Assembly (NCBI RefSeq): GCF_000204055.1
Contig: NW_006768790.1
Location: 79,534 to 143,533, forward strand
Length of the DNA stretch: 64,000 bases
Reading direction: 5' to 3'
Source: Melampsora larici-populina 98AG31
Lineage: Eukaryota > Basidiomycota > Pucciniomycetes > Pucciniales > Melampsoraceae
The translations under genes and the position numbers were made by a program. Positions 22,607 through 34,649 of this stretch are shown here, piece by piece. Under the pieces are notes generated by a model that was not told the DNA's origin, did no database searches, and saw nothing but the letters and a program-made list of their open reading frames with translations. Each line of letters begins with the position of its first letter. The first letter of the stretch is position 1.

Positions 22607-24373
22607 GTCTTAGCATCTCTCAAGTTGATGTGCGTCAAGCTCTACTATCAGATCTACTATCAGCGTTGCTAGTGATTTTAATCTAAGAAACAGGGCGCTG
22701 TCCTTAACAGCAATCAGTTGTGTAGTTGTGTAGCAGAAAGGTCAAGGCATGATAAAAGATATCAAAAACCTTCAAACAACTGTGCTGTTCTTATTTAATT
22801 TGCTCATGACTAAGACCATTGTTACTACAGTGACAATAAGAGTCTTCAGCATAGATAAAAGATAAAAATCTCCAAAAGGTATAACTTCTGAGAGTCTGAA
22901 AAGGCATAACCAGCGTAACTGTTATAAACTGTCACGTTGAAGAGACACTATGTTATTATTATATAACTTTTAGAGACTTGGTGCATCAGACTCATACTAA
23001 CTATTCATGAGAGGGTTCAATGAGGTCCATATATAACTCAGATTCTTCAACGGAAGAATCAGCTGGATTCTTTTCCACTTTGAATCAATGTTATCTGTGT
23101 GTGATCATGATGAGATTTAATATTGGTGATCTGACCCCATTTTTTTTTCTTTTTTTTTGGCCAAAGTCAAAGGCATATACTCCCCCATCATGAAACCGGT
23201 TGATTTTCTGATTTTTATCAAAAATCGAAGAATTTTTCCTTATGCAGTGTCACCAGAAAAATAGGCCAAAATATGACTAATGAGGCCATAACTGATCATT
23301 GCGCAAGGTGAACACCTCAAACATGTATTTTTTCTAAAAGCCGTATAGTATAGAAACATCCAACAGCTTCAACTTTTGGGTTTGCACAAGTTTTGCAAAA
23401 GTTTTACTTGCAAAATGTCTTCCGGCAAATATCAATGACAGTGTGACAAAGCCACTACGTTTGCCCATTAGAAGGATATGTGTGGGGTGAACACCTCAAA
23501 CATGAATTATTTTAGAAGACCTAAAGTATATAAATATCTAACAACTTCAACTTTTGGGTTTGCACAAATTTAGCAAGAGTTTTACTGGTGAAGTGTGTTT
23601 CTGCAAACATCAAAAACAGTGTGACAAAGCCACTGCTTTTTCCCGTTAGTAGTCCTTGTGCTGATATGGAGACTACCAAGCACAATAATTATCATATAAT
23701 TAAAGCCCAAAAATCCGATACACCTTCAAAATGCTTGCTTGCACATGTTGTAAAAAAGTTCTACTTGTCCTGCATGTCAATTGATGGCTCAGTCGCTGTA
23801 GGTTTGATCAGTGATATATCTTTATCATGTATGATGAACATATATAACTACGTAAGGCACAATATCATTGTATGTCTAAGTTTAATTGTTTTCAAGAACC
23901 ACACATGCCAATTCCTACTCCTTTCCAACTCATTGGCATTATATATTCCATTGATTGATGTGTTTTATAAAACTATATTCTGAAAGTGTGACGATGCTTT
24001 ACCAGCCCTTCATTGCGGAACTTGATCTCTCTTCAATTGAAATCAATAGCTGGCCCTTGTATTGAATTTCGATGCTCTTCAAGATTATCCTTTGATTGAA
24101 CCTTCACACCCGTCCAGTTTGATAACATACTATTGAAAAGTTGAAATTTTCCCTTGAAGCAGGTAGTTACATCTTAAATTTGAAATAAAGTGTATTGAAA
24201 TTACAATCAGTATTGAATACTGCTTTTTGGAATAAGTGACTTTTAAATCGTTTTTTTCCCTCTTTTGAAAAAACACCCAATCCAAATCGTTCCGACCTGT
24301 TTCAACTCACTCTCAAAAAATTCACAACAACCTCATCAATCAAATCTTCCTCCTTGCTTCAAACAAACCATCA
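22607..24373. repeat. KDZ internal non-coding DNA with a 180-bp tandem duplication
   Basis: Between the MITE and the second KDZ gene I see no gene. Two tandem copies of about 180 bp (about 23305-23484 and 23485-23655) share GGTGAACACCTCAAACATG, CAACTTTTGGGTTTGCACAA and CAGTGTGACAAAGCCACT. The second gene's promoter would lie in the last few hundred bases. Confidence 0.6.
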
Positions 24374-26314
24374 ATGCCTTCTTCCACCCGCTCAAAAGCC
24401 AAACGTGGCTCTGCATCTAATCGTAGCTCATCTACTAAAAGCAAGAAGAAAACTCCTCAAAACAAAAAGAACAAATCAACTACTGCTGAAACGAACTCCA
24501 AAACTCATGATCTGGATGAAGACGAGGACGGAGCCAATGCCTTTCAAGACGAGGATGAACCCAATCAGGAACCCTCTGCCACCGCTAAAAAGTCCAAGAC
24601 CAATCCGGCTATCTTTCAGTCTCGCTTCCCCGGTCTTGAACTTGACTCCTTTGAACAGGAACTCGATTCCTGGACTATTGTCCAGCTCCAGGAATCAATA
24701 ATTCAACAAGACTCGCGCCGGAGTACTGCTCCAAAAGAGATAAAGAATCTTGTCAAACTCGTTCGAATGGAATTTGAAAAACGCATCCTCATGATTGCGT
24801 TGATGGCTGGGGTTCCAGAGATTGTCATCTGGAACTTAGTGTAAGTTCAATGCCTATCTCGACATGTCCTCATAATCCTTATAGTATTCTAGCTGATCAA
24901 CCACCTTGTATATCTTAGAGGTATTGGGAAGAAGAAAGTCAAGGCCAACCCTTGGATTCGATTTCTTACCTTCTGTGTGAAATGTCTGGGACAGCAACGT
25001 AAGTAATACATTACATTCATTCATAAAACTGATATTAACCATTGCTTTCTCTAGTGCCTGATCGTGACAATAAAGATGCTTGGACCAAACGAAATCAGGA
25101 GATGGCGGATATCTGGCATTCACTGAACAAGGACCAACAGGCAATATTCAAAGATCCTTACTTCTTTGCCCTGGCCAACCTTCCCGACTACTCGAATGCA
25201 TCACTAGGTGAAGATGACAAGCACATCAACGACGAGAACGACGAGAACGAAAACGGAGTGAACTTGAACCACTTCGACACCGTTACTCCTAGCCCAACAA
25301 TTCACAAACTTTCTGACGAAGACAAAGCGAAATACAAGCCACTTTTCAAAGACTTGGTAAATGTTGAGAAAGTACATTCTTGCCACGGAAAGCCGGATCC
25401 CTCACCATCAATCGCAACCTTACAAAAACAATCTATGATTGCTGTTCGAAAGGCTCATCATGATGTAAGGTTTTCTTCCGGTTGATTGCTGCACCTGGTG
25501 AAGCTCAACAGCTTCTTACCACATTCTTTTGTTTGTAGTTCTCTGTTGTCTGTCAACAAAATCAAATATCGTACTATCTAACTAGTGCGAGCTGTGGTGG
25601 TCTCAACGGATGGTTGCAAACGTTCTCAAACAACGTGAAATTCGCTGAATGGGCATTGAATGTAAAACATATTCCTGACAAGTTTCGTACTTACGTACAT
25701 GGATTAGATGCTGCCAAAGAGATCGAGGGGAAAGTCCCACAAGCGAGTGACCGTAGAAAAAGTCAACTGGGGTGTATGCTAAATGCATTGTTAAGTGAGT
25801 TGTTTTGATATATCTGACTCAATTGCTTGAATCACGACAATCTGACTTCATTAATGAATCAGAGCCTTATGGTCATGACACATTCCCAAAGCTCGATGAT
25901 CCTGCTCAAAGAATGAACAGGAAAGGCTGGGAACTCAAAATTGTTCAGAAGTCCGGCAGTCTTCTCAAACCGGAGGAACTTCTTCGTGGACACCGAGGTG
26001 TAACAGATGCAATGGTTCAGGCCTGGATTAAGGACATCGAGAACGGGCTTTTTTTGATTGAAACAAAGGTTGCTGAAGATGGCAAGACATCTCAAAACGA
26101 TCATCAAGACGAATCGCAGCAATCAGGAGGTCCTATGCAAGAACAACGCTCAAAACAAAAGAAAAAAAGGAGCGGTAAACATCAAAAATCAAAAGAGCCA
26201 ACTCAAAAGCGACACAAAACAAATAAACAACCACTTGAGGCAGAAGACGATGATTCCGATTCAAACACTATGAGCTCTGACTCGTCAGAAGAAGAAGAAG
26301 AAGAATTTGAGTGA
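24374..26314 (+). CDS. HMG-like KDZ accessory protein, five exons
   Basis: ATG at 24374 (MPSSTRSKAKRGSASN). Exons approximately 24374-24839, 24921-25000, 25055-25464, 25540-25794 and about 25861-26314, joined by GTAAGT, GTAAGT, GTAAGG and GTGAGT introns that keep the frame. A basic Ser/Lys-rich, then acidic N-terminus leads to a segment (NPWIRFLTF, then WTKRNQEMADIWHSLNKDQQ and DPYFFALANLP) whose spacing and Trp/aromatic pattern resemble an HMG box. A conserved middle (SASCGGLNGWLQTF, GHDTFPKLDDPAQR, LRGHRGVTDAMVQAWI) and a basic then acidic tail follow. It is transcribed away from the transposase and is intact. A DNA-bending or transposition co-factor role is inferred from location; HMG assignment is tentative. 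Confidence 0.6.
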
Positions 26315-27009
26315 AGATCTACTGTCATATATGTGATTTGACCAGACTCAAGCTTATTACATCAAACAGTCAAAATTAACTCAAAGTTTACTTCATCAAT
26401 GTTTCTGTCCTTTTCATGTATAATGGTCTTGTGGTGTGACCTCATCCAATGGCTCTCTTTGACATTTTCTACTTGCCCTTTATTATTGTTTTCCCTGGTT
26501 ATTGTTGTTTTCTCTTTCTTGCAATGGAATCGGTAGATTACATGATGATTGGATGCATTTTATATCACTCGCAAGTGAATAGATGTTATGTTGAGGGGAC
26601 CAAAGACCACAAAGCAATTCAGTAGGGAATTGTATGGCAAAATCGGCAGTACAAGGTGATTGTGCGTGTGATGTTTTTTGTTTGGAGTTGGCAAATAAGA
26701 AAGAAACGTCGTTTACTTTGTGTTTTTGTGATGTGTATTTACAATAGTTCACTTTTAGACACAATCCGGAGAGAAGTGCAAAGGTGGGATATGAGCCAAA
26801 GATTTGAGATTTGGTAAACCTGCAATCGTTCAGGTTAACATTCGATCGTTTGGTTTACTATGAACTGGGATGCCTTGAGAACTTGAGATTTGAAAAGGCC
26901 TTTTGAAATTGAGTCGATGAGATAGAGCTCGGAAGTAATGAGAGTGGTGAATGTGGAATAAGTTGCGTGAACTTCGAAAAGATGAGTAATTTGATTCTTT
27001 ATGTGACTC
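26315..27009. other. KDZ internal non-coding DNA
   Basis: 3' flank of the accessory gene up to the right inverted repeat. I see no gene or repeat here. Confidence 0.5.
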
Positions 27010-27521
27010 ACAGGTGTCATGCAAGAAGGCTCGAAGCGCTGACCAGTGCTCAGCAATGGGGTGTTGAAGGTGCGGTCTTAGTTTGTTGTGTTGGATGCTC
27101 GGAGATGGTGATGTTGAAGGGTAATGAGGCCTTACTCTGCCTTACGCAAGAAATTGTAGTACTCAGAGCGCTCTGGGTATGAAAGTTCACTCAGCGCGCT
27201 CTGAAGAGACCTCAGAGCGCTCTGAAGAGACCTCAGAGCGCTCTGAGGTACTCTCAGAGCGTTTTTTTGCCCTGGACACCTTGCTGGTGGAGTTGTTATT
27301 TTTGAGGATGATGAAATGTTAATAAAGTTGAACTATGGCTATATATTGTCCAAATAATAGTTCTGTCATTGTTGAAAAGTGTTTAACTTGAGAGTTGAGG
27401 GGCAAGAAAAAGCGCTCCAGGGCCGCTGGAGAGCTCTGCTGCAAAGGTCCGGCTTGACTGTCGTCTATACAGTGCCATTTGCTAAGGGTATATGTGTCAC
27501 TTTGCAGAGGCTACACAGGTG
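27010..27521 (-). repeat. Right terminal inverted repeat of KDZ element
   Basis: Complement of the left arm; ends GGCTACACAGGTG at 27521, directly followed by the duplicated target TTTCAGAC. It contains the shorter minisatellite at 27170-27262. Confidence 0.85.
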
Positions 27522-28294
27522 TTTCAGACAATTCCGATGTCTTTTCTCTGTTGCAACCTGTTCCTAATTTGACTATGGCATCTGTCCTTCCTCCCGCAAC
27601 GACTGAAGAGCGTATCAAAATTCTGGAGCTAGGTGATGGAAATTTTCCTCTCTGGAATAAATGTCTTCACTTCGCTCTCCAAACTAGGGGTCTCCTCAAA
27701 TTTCTTACCAAGGATGCACCTCCTTCCGACACGGACGGTTTGGCTCTTTACCAACGACAACAAGGTCGAGTCATGAAAATTATTGTCACTTCACTTAATG
27801 CTGCAAACGACTCTTTGATTCACCTGACCAATACACCTAAACTAGCCTATGAAAAGCTGGCTAAGGCGCACGGTAGTAGCGGTGGTGTCTTGGCTGCAGC
27901 CACAATTTGTGAAATTGCAACGGCTCGTCTGGAAGTTGGCCAATTGCTATCCAATTTCATCACTCACATTAGGACTCTTCATAATCAACTAGCTCAGTAC
28001 ACTTCTGAAGATAAGGAGATTGCTCTCTCTCCCAAACTTTTGGCCATTTTTCTGTGTAATGGTCTTGGAAAAGATTTTGATTACATTATGGCACCATTTT
28101 TTGCGGATCTCTCTGAGTTAACTGCCCAATATGTTATGGACCAACTTGTTCTCGAGACTGCAAAACAATCTTTGACTGGTCAAACTTCTTTGGTCTCAGC
28201 TTTTAACGCAAAAACTGCTTCCAGTGTTCCGCCTGCTGGAAATCGTCGAATTGGGTCTGGACCTAATGATTTATGCAATCTGCCTAAACATTGA

Positions 28295-31200
28295 GGTCTT
28301 CCTCACACCAACAGAAATTGTCACGCTCAGAATGGCCAACAACCTTGCCCTAAACCATCTTAGTCTGTCTCTGCAACAGCTGCCTCTGCTATGGCTAATT
28401 CTTTATCAGAAGCTGAAATGGTACAGCGTTATCTGAGTATTGAAGCAGCTCATCAAGCAAAGAAATCCGCGCCACCTCAACCTATCAATGCGCCTACTTA
28501 TGCTGTGACGACTTCGAATCAATTTAACGCACTTGATCCTGTTGACGATTTCCCTGATGAGGGTTTTGCGGCTCAGGCTTATGCTACTTCTGACGAACCT
28601 ATGGCCTATGATGTCATTCTTGCTGATAGTGCTGCGACAAGAAACATCTGCTGTAACAAGGACATGTTCTAACATCTTAAATCAATCTCGCCTGTCAAGA
28701 TTACTGGTATCTTGGGTCATATCGGCTCTATCATCATACCGGGGTTTTCTGAAGACAATCATTTGCCTATGGATATTTTGATTCCTGATGTGTTATATGT
28801 TGCTACTATGGTGGTAAATTTGTTGTCACTCAGTCAACTATGCGCAAATGGTGCATCATTTTCAGGTTCTGGTACTAGCATTACTATAATTTGTATGGCG
28901 GGAAATGGCTATTTTGTATGTGAGAAGGCTTCCGATGAAAGGTTGTGGCAATGCAAGGTTTGCCTTCTATCATCAGTCTCTATTTTCGCCGCATCAGCTG
29001 AGAGATGGCATGATTGTCTAGGTCATCTCCACTACGATGCTATCAGGCGTTCAATTTCAGATGGTTCCATTAAACTTTCTTCTAATGTATCCTCTCATCG
29101 ATCCCCGTGTATCACGTGTCAGAAGTCCAAGATGTCCCGTCTCCCGCGTCTTTCTCAATATCCTACTTCTTCTCATGTTTTACATCGTATCCACTCGGAT
29201 GTTATCGGTCCATTTCCTTCATCACTAGGGGGGGCTAAACACTTAGTTTCTTTTATTGATGATTGTTCTCGATATGCTACTATTTATCCCATCAAACACA
29301 AGTCCAATGTTTTTGACTATTTTGTCCGTTTCAAATCTTGTGTAGAACTCTTATTTGGTTCTAAGATCAAATTTTCACATACTGATAGAGGTGGCAAATA
29401 TTGATCTTCAAATTTTTTGTCTTTTCTACATCAACATGGCATAAGTTTGGAACAAGGACCTGCGGAGACACCGGAGCAAAATTCAATATCTGAAAGGTAC
29501 AACAGGAGTTTGATCAAACGTGTTAGGTGCAATCTGCATCACGCATCAATACCTACAAATCTTTGGGCAGAAATCGCATTAGCTACTGCCTTTACTCTTA
29601 ATCAGTCACCCCATTCCTTTTTAAGTTTTTGGTCCCCTTTATCTGTGTGGAATTCACATATTCCTGATTCAGGTATTCATGGGCCAGATCCCTTGTTTTT
29701 AAGGACACTAGGATGCTCTGCAATTTACTTGGCTCCACGGATCTCCGGAAAATTGGGCTTAAAAGGCAGAGAGGGTGTGTTAATAGGCTATGAAATGGGG
29801 GCCAAAGCTTATCGTATTTGGGACCTTGAATATAAAAAGGTCGTTGTTACTCGTTCAGTTATCTTTAACAAAGACATCTTTCCTTTTTCCTCTATCTCCG
29901 CTCAATCCAGCTCTCCATCATTTATCATCATAGAAGACTCTGGTATTGATATTCCAGATGTTGTTACAAGTACTTCTTCTGTATTACCGATTACTCCTAA
30001 GCATACACATGACTCTCAGACTTCTCCTCCTGGTTCCGGCCTGGTTCTTAAACCTTTGCTACTCTCTACTGTTTCTCCTACTTCATCCTCTCCATCAACT
30101 GCTCAAAGACCTTTTCCTGTCTCTGGAACACCCCTCGCAACCGTCATTGGAGCTTTGACCGGTCGGTCCATCTCCTCATCATCAGAAGGCAACGTGGATT
30201 GTCCTACCAGAACAAAAAGTAAGCCTCAAAGACTTGGAAATTTCATTGGTCATGTAGGCACAGATTCAAATGATGAACCTACCTATAAACAGGCAATGGA
30301 GGCACCCAATGCGGATGAATGGCAAAAAGCTATGAAGGTTGAATTTGAATCGTTAAAGCAACACAATGTTGGCAAGTTAGTTCCTCGACCTATTGGTGCA
30401 CGAGTAATTGGTGGTATGTGGGTTTTGAAGAATAAAAGAGATGGAAATGGAAATATTTTGAAGTATAAGGCTTGTTGGGTATGTTTCGGAAATTGCCAAA
30501 TTGAAGGAATTGATTATAATGACACTTATTCAGCTGTGGGCAAAACCAATACTTTTCGAATTCTTGTTTCTATTGCTGCTTACCTTAAGTGTTCCGTTGT
30601 TCAATTTGACATCATCACTGCCTTTCTGTATGGAATCATCAAGGAGCAAGTCTATATCCAACAGGTAAAGGGGTTTGTAGAACCGGGTTTGGAAGGAATG
30701 GTTGTGGAGCTATATAAGTCGCTGTATGGTACTCGTCAGGGAGCTAGGGATCTCAGTGACAATTTAAGAAGCAAGTTGTTGGTTTTTGGTTTCAAAACAT
30801 CAAAAGCTGACAATTGTCTTTTCACTTATTGATGAGGTTCTCACTTCATCTACTTACACATGCATGTTGACAACGGGTTTTTATCTCCACTTCTGATTCA
30901 TTGATTGAAGAATTCCGTCGCCACATGCTTAAGTCTTATGAATTAAAATGGAAGACTAAGCCTAACTTACATCTTGGCATGCGATTATCTTATCATAACA
31001 ATGGAGCAATTTCAATTGATCAAACTCATTATCTTCAAGATCTTCTGGAGCGGTTCGGTTTGGACGACTTGAATTCTGTAAAGCTTCCTTTTCCAGTCGG
31101 TCTCAAATTAGTACATGGATCATCTGAGGATGTAGCCGCTGCTGCCTACTTGCCCTATCAGTCATTAATCGGATCTCTCAACTGGGCTGCTATTAGTACT

Positions 31201-31848
31201 CGTCCAGACATTGCTTATGCTGTCAGTCAGCTGTCCATATTTAATTCTTGTTATACTTTTGCTCATTGGAATGCCGCTAAACACCTTGCTCGTTACCTCA
31301 AGGGATCTCTGACTCAAGGGATTATGTTTTGGGGTAGTTTACCTGCTGATATTAAAGGGTATGGTGATGCCGACTACGCGAATGATCCTCTTGACCGCCG
31401 ATCAGTTACAGGTTACTTATTCACCTTTGGAGTTTCAATTGTGTCTTGGAGGAGTCGTCGACAAAAATCAACGGCTTTGTCCACCACCGAGGCCAAATAT
31501 ATGGCTATTTCAGATTGTGCACGCCATGCGTTATGGTTCAAAGCTTTATTTTGAGACTTAAATTTACCTGTATTGGTGGTCTCAATCTCTTCTGTTGGTG
31601 ATGCTATTCAACTGTTCAACGATGATCAAGGAACAGTTGTTCTATCCAAGGAACCTGTCATCAACAATTGCTCCAAGCACAACAATGTCCGTTATCACTT
31701 TATTCGAGATCATGTCTGCCTCAAAAATATAATTACTTCTCATGTGCCTACTAATTCTATGCCTGCTGATTTCCTTACTAAGCCGCTACCAATCAATGCG
31801 TTTCGCCGCTGTTGTGAACAGGTCTCCAGTGTAGGGTGTCCGAGTTAG
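28295..31848 (+). pseudogene. Copia pol (protease, integrase, RT, RNase H), decayed
   Basis: One continuous ancestral frame broken by TAA 28670-28672, TGA 29402-29404, TGA 30830-30832 and TGA 31552-31554. Protease: LADSAAT where DSGA is expected. Integrase: W-H-x4-H then CITCQ (zinc-binding), HSDVIGPF and FIDDCSRYA (Asp), SERYNR (Glu). RT: KNKRDGNGN, FDIITAFLYG (motif A), SLYGTRQGA, with the active-site box degraded to HVDN where YVDD is usual. RNase H: GDADYA, STTEAKYMA, then NNVRYHFIRDH and ADFLTKPLP. Dead by several independent lesions. Confidence 0.9.
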
Positions 31849-31855
31849 GGGGGAA

Positions 31856-32299
31856 TATTGGTTATTGGTTATGATGATTATATTTGAAATGTTGTCACGG
31901 TTATGTTTCTCTGATTCATTATTTGATTTCTTTATTCTGTCTCAGTTATTTCATATTATCATCATTACATATGTTATTTCATATCTAACTCTCTCTTCTG
32001 TTGTTTGTTTTCACTACTTATACCTGTGAAGTTTTGCACCAAGAGTTGAACATCATCTGTTTTGATTCTTTTACTCATCATAAGCCTATTGTATTGACAA
32101 GCTTATTATTACGTGCATTACTCACAGGTAATCTTGTTCTTTTTCATATTCACTTTATTTCTATCTTTCTCTCTTACTTGTGTTTGTTATGCAGTAGCTG
32201 TTGTGTTGTGTTGAAGAAATAAAGATCATCTGTTTCAAATCTTTTACTCATCATAAGCCTATTGTATTGACAAGCTTATTATTACGTGCATTACTCACA
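31856..32299 (+). repeat. 3' LTR of copia element
   Basis: 444 bp; near-identical to the 5' LTR with a few substitutions and a 3-bp difference near TGTTGTG, implying a fairly young insertion. It is followed by the target copy ACAAT (32300-32304). Confidence 0.9.
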
Positions 32300-32304
32300 A
32301 CAAT

Positions 32305-33885
32305 CCACATGACAAGTTTCCAATTGATTGTGATTGTGATTTTCAGCATACGCCTTACCGGTCAACGGTCCTTAAACCTAACGGTCAATTATGTGCTCAT
32401 TTCCCTGAGATTATAGCACATCATAGGAATGACACAGAAGGTGACTTTTTACATTCTTCTATACACAATCAACTTTTAAATCAACTCATAAACTTCCTTA
32501 TGCTTTTACATTATTTTTTTACTCAATTATGATACAGCTTGTAAAAATCAACAACATTGACCAAAAAACCATAAGATGATCCTGGTAGATCAATTCAAGC
32601 TGAAGATTAGAATGTGAAGATTCAGAACATGTATTTGAATTTCATAATTAAGCTTTAAATCAAGAATTATCTGAACTTTTAGATTTAAGAATCCCATATT
32701 TAAATCCATGTTTTGAATTGATGGTAGGATCACAACAAGTTCAGATTGTGTTGCAAGAGATGAGAGAATTCTCAATTTGTGGAATGCTTTAAATTTGATC
32801 AGCATTTATATCATTTGATAGGGTGGGTTTTTTTCCTATAGGATTATGTATGAACATTGTATTCCAAAGTTATGTGGATTGTGTTGACGTATCTATTCTT
32901 TTTGTTGATTGAAAAAGATTATTTGAATATATTCCTCAAGTTAATGACTTTGAGGAGATCTAATTGTGGATTGTTGACCTCTTGAATAATGCAATCATTG
33001 GTAAAGTGTTGCTTGTGAGAGTCATTAAATGAAGATGTGTGTGTATGAAGGCCATTAGTATATATGTTTCAGTCCAAGTACACTTGGAGGTGGTGTTACC
33101 CATTGAGATAATAAGCCTCAGCTATACCTCCTGATATTCTAGAACACTGCATATCACCTTTTCAAAACCAATCCCATGGCAAACTCAGTTTCAAAAATAA
33201 TCATACAAAATGCCTTGTAGCTTGTACCAATCAATCACTTTACCAGTCAGACTAAATCAAGTTTGATTACCAATCACTTCTCATACAAGGTTCAATCTCA
33301 ACAAATCACATCCTATACTAAGGAATTCATATTGAGAAAAACCACAAGAAACATATTAATCAAATTGTATACAATAGGTCATGATCAATTATTATATATG
33401 CAATATCAGCCATGTAGTATGTTTCATGCCTGAGCTAACAACTTATCTATTGCAGAGGACATTGTATCAAACTTTTAGGAGCTTAGAACAGTTCTTGAAA
33501 TATAGTTTATGATTGAATCTTGACCTAATGACACCCTTCTTAGATGTGATGTTAATTATTCCTGAAAGTCAGATAATAACTTGATATTCCACCTCTCACC
33601 CTACATCACCATTTCAAGATCCTTTATATCTTGCCGTGTGTGTAGTATCAAACTCAGACACACAATAGTTGATGATTTAAGCCTTATACCCTATGTTCAA
33701 GTGCCATTGAACATATCTTGATTTAAAAATAATTGATGATGTTTCAGAATTACAAATTATGCACATGGCTTGAGCATTTGTCCTGATACATACTCCAATG
33801 TTCTATTACAGCCCTAGATTTAAGGGCGGGCGAGCCCGCCTAAGGTCTATAGTACTGTAATCTCAGATGAATCGAGCTGAAATTA
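32305..33885. other. Gene-free AT-rich spacer
   Basis: About 1.6 kb with no supportable frame, inverted repeat or RNA. The last three bases (TTA) are the putative left duplication of the next MITE. Confidence 0.5.
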
Positions 33886-34646
33886 GAGCATCCACTATCG
33901 TCTCTGTAAATGGCCTCGGTACGGTAAATTTTACTGAAATTTACCGTACCGAGCCTCGAAATTCCCAATCGTGGTCAAAATACAGATCTGTACCAACAGA
34001 ATCGGTGGAAAATCGGTAGGGGTCCAGCAAATATACTGGACCTCTACCGAATTGGTATGTGGAAAAGTACTGGACTTTACCGAGGCGCACATCACATCCC
34101 ACTCCCAAAAGTCAAAGTTTGACTACACCTCTGCCTTTGATTCTACTCTTGATCCACCTACATACACCAAACTTGCCATTCATCCTGATTCCCAGCATAC
34201 CTATCACACATTGTTACTGCTGACCACTGTCACCAAGTCTCCCTGTTCTCAAATCATCTGTTTTCAAATCAGGTTTTTTGAATCGTTTGCTTTCAAATCT
34301 TTTTTCTCATATTGCTCGTTTTCAAATCGTTTTTTGAATCGTTTGTTTCAAAACGTCTGTTAGATCAGTTGTTTCTGAATCAATGATTCTCCAAACTATT
34401 GTTTGTTCTCAAACTGAGATGTCAACTCATGAGCAACCCCAAAAAGTCCAACTTGATTGAGATTTGCAGTTTTTTTACGGAGAGCGCGATTGTGGGACAG
34501 GGTCCATTCTGTACGGTACGTACCGTACAGAATGGTATATACTGAAACGATAGTGGATTTCCACCTTTCTGTACCTAATTTTACTGTACTTTGAAATCGG
34601 TACTGTAAAATTTACTGAACTTTTACTGTAACGATAGTGGATGCTC
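33886..34646. mobile_element. Harbinger-type MITE, copy 1 (GAGCATCC family)
   Basis: Inverted ends GAGCATCCACTATCGT / ACGATAGTGGATGCTC with internal sub-repeats such as GGTACGGTAAATTT. Flanks TTA and TGA are an imperfect 3-bp duplication. A second copy in the opposite orientation is at 51896-52676. TWA duplication and GAGCATCC ends suggest Tourist/PIF-Harbinger derivation. Confidence 0.7.
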
Positions 34647-34649
34647 TGA

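Larger units (their letters stand above)
16916..27521. mobile_element. KDZ (Kyakuja-Dileera-Zisupton) DNA transposon, apparently intact
   Basis: 10,606 bp bounded by long inverted repeats starting CACCTGTGTAGCCTCTGC and flanked by a perfect 8-bp duplication TTTCAGAC (16908-16915, 27522-27529). It encodes a KDZ transposase (minus strand, 17788-21485) and a divergently oriented second gene (24374-26314). Between them lie a nested CACTA-type MITE and non-coding DNA. The intact frames, perfect TSD and location inside an already decaying copia element indicate recent activity. Eight-base duplications fit what is reported for KDZ elements. Confidence 0.9.
16739..28294 (+). pseudogene. Copia gag, split by the KDZ transposon
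   Basis: ATG at 16739 opens a Ser/Thr/Pro-rich N-terminus that runs in frame through the target site to 16915 (59 codons). After removing 16916-27521 plus one target copy the frame resumes at 27530 and continues to a TGA at 28292-28294, 313 residues in all. The body is a UBN2/copia-type gag domain (WNKCLHFALQTRGLL, AYEKLAKAHG, ARLEVGQLLSNFITHI). The stop falls at the zinc-knuckle region (CNLPKH, then TNRNC in the same frame), so the normal Gag-Pol continuation is broken. Confidence 0.88.
16201..32299 (+). mobile_element. Ty1/copia LTR retrotransposon, full length but interrupted and decayed
   Basis: Two near-identical LTRs (16201-16641 and 31856-32299) flank gag and pol in copia order (protease, integrase, RT, RNase H). 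Five-base target duplications ACAAT lie at 16196-16200 and 32300-32304. The primer-binding region follows the 5' LTR (GGTTATGAGCC from 16642), and a purine tract AGGGGGGAA ends at 31855. The 10.6-kb KDZ transposon sits in gag; without it and its duplicated target the element is 5.49 kb, normal for the superfamily. The LTRs start TATTGG rather than TG. Confidence 0.93.

Noticed and set aside
22475..22672. Matching small open frames at 21702-21917 and 22475-22672 (both reading TPQHLGTR)
   Set aside because: They are the two arms of the CACTA-type MITE, not a duplicated gene.
24854..25144. Minus-strand 96-residue frame across the HMG-like gene introns
   Set aside because: Antisense to two conserved introns and an exon of the plus-strand gene; no motif.
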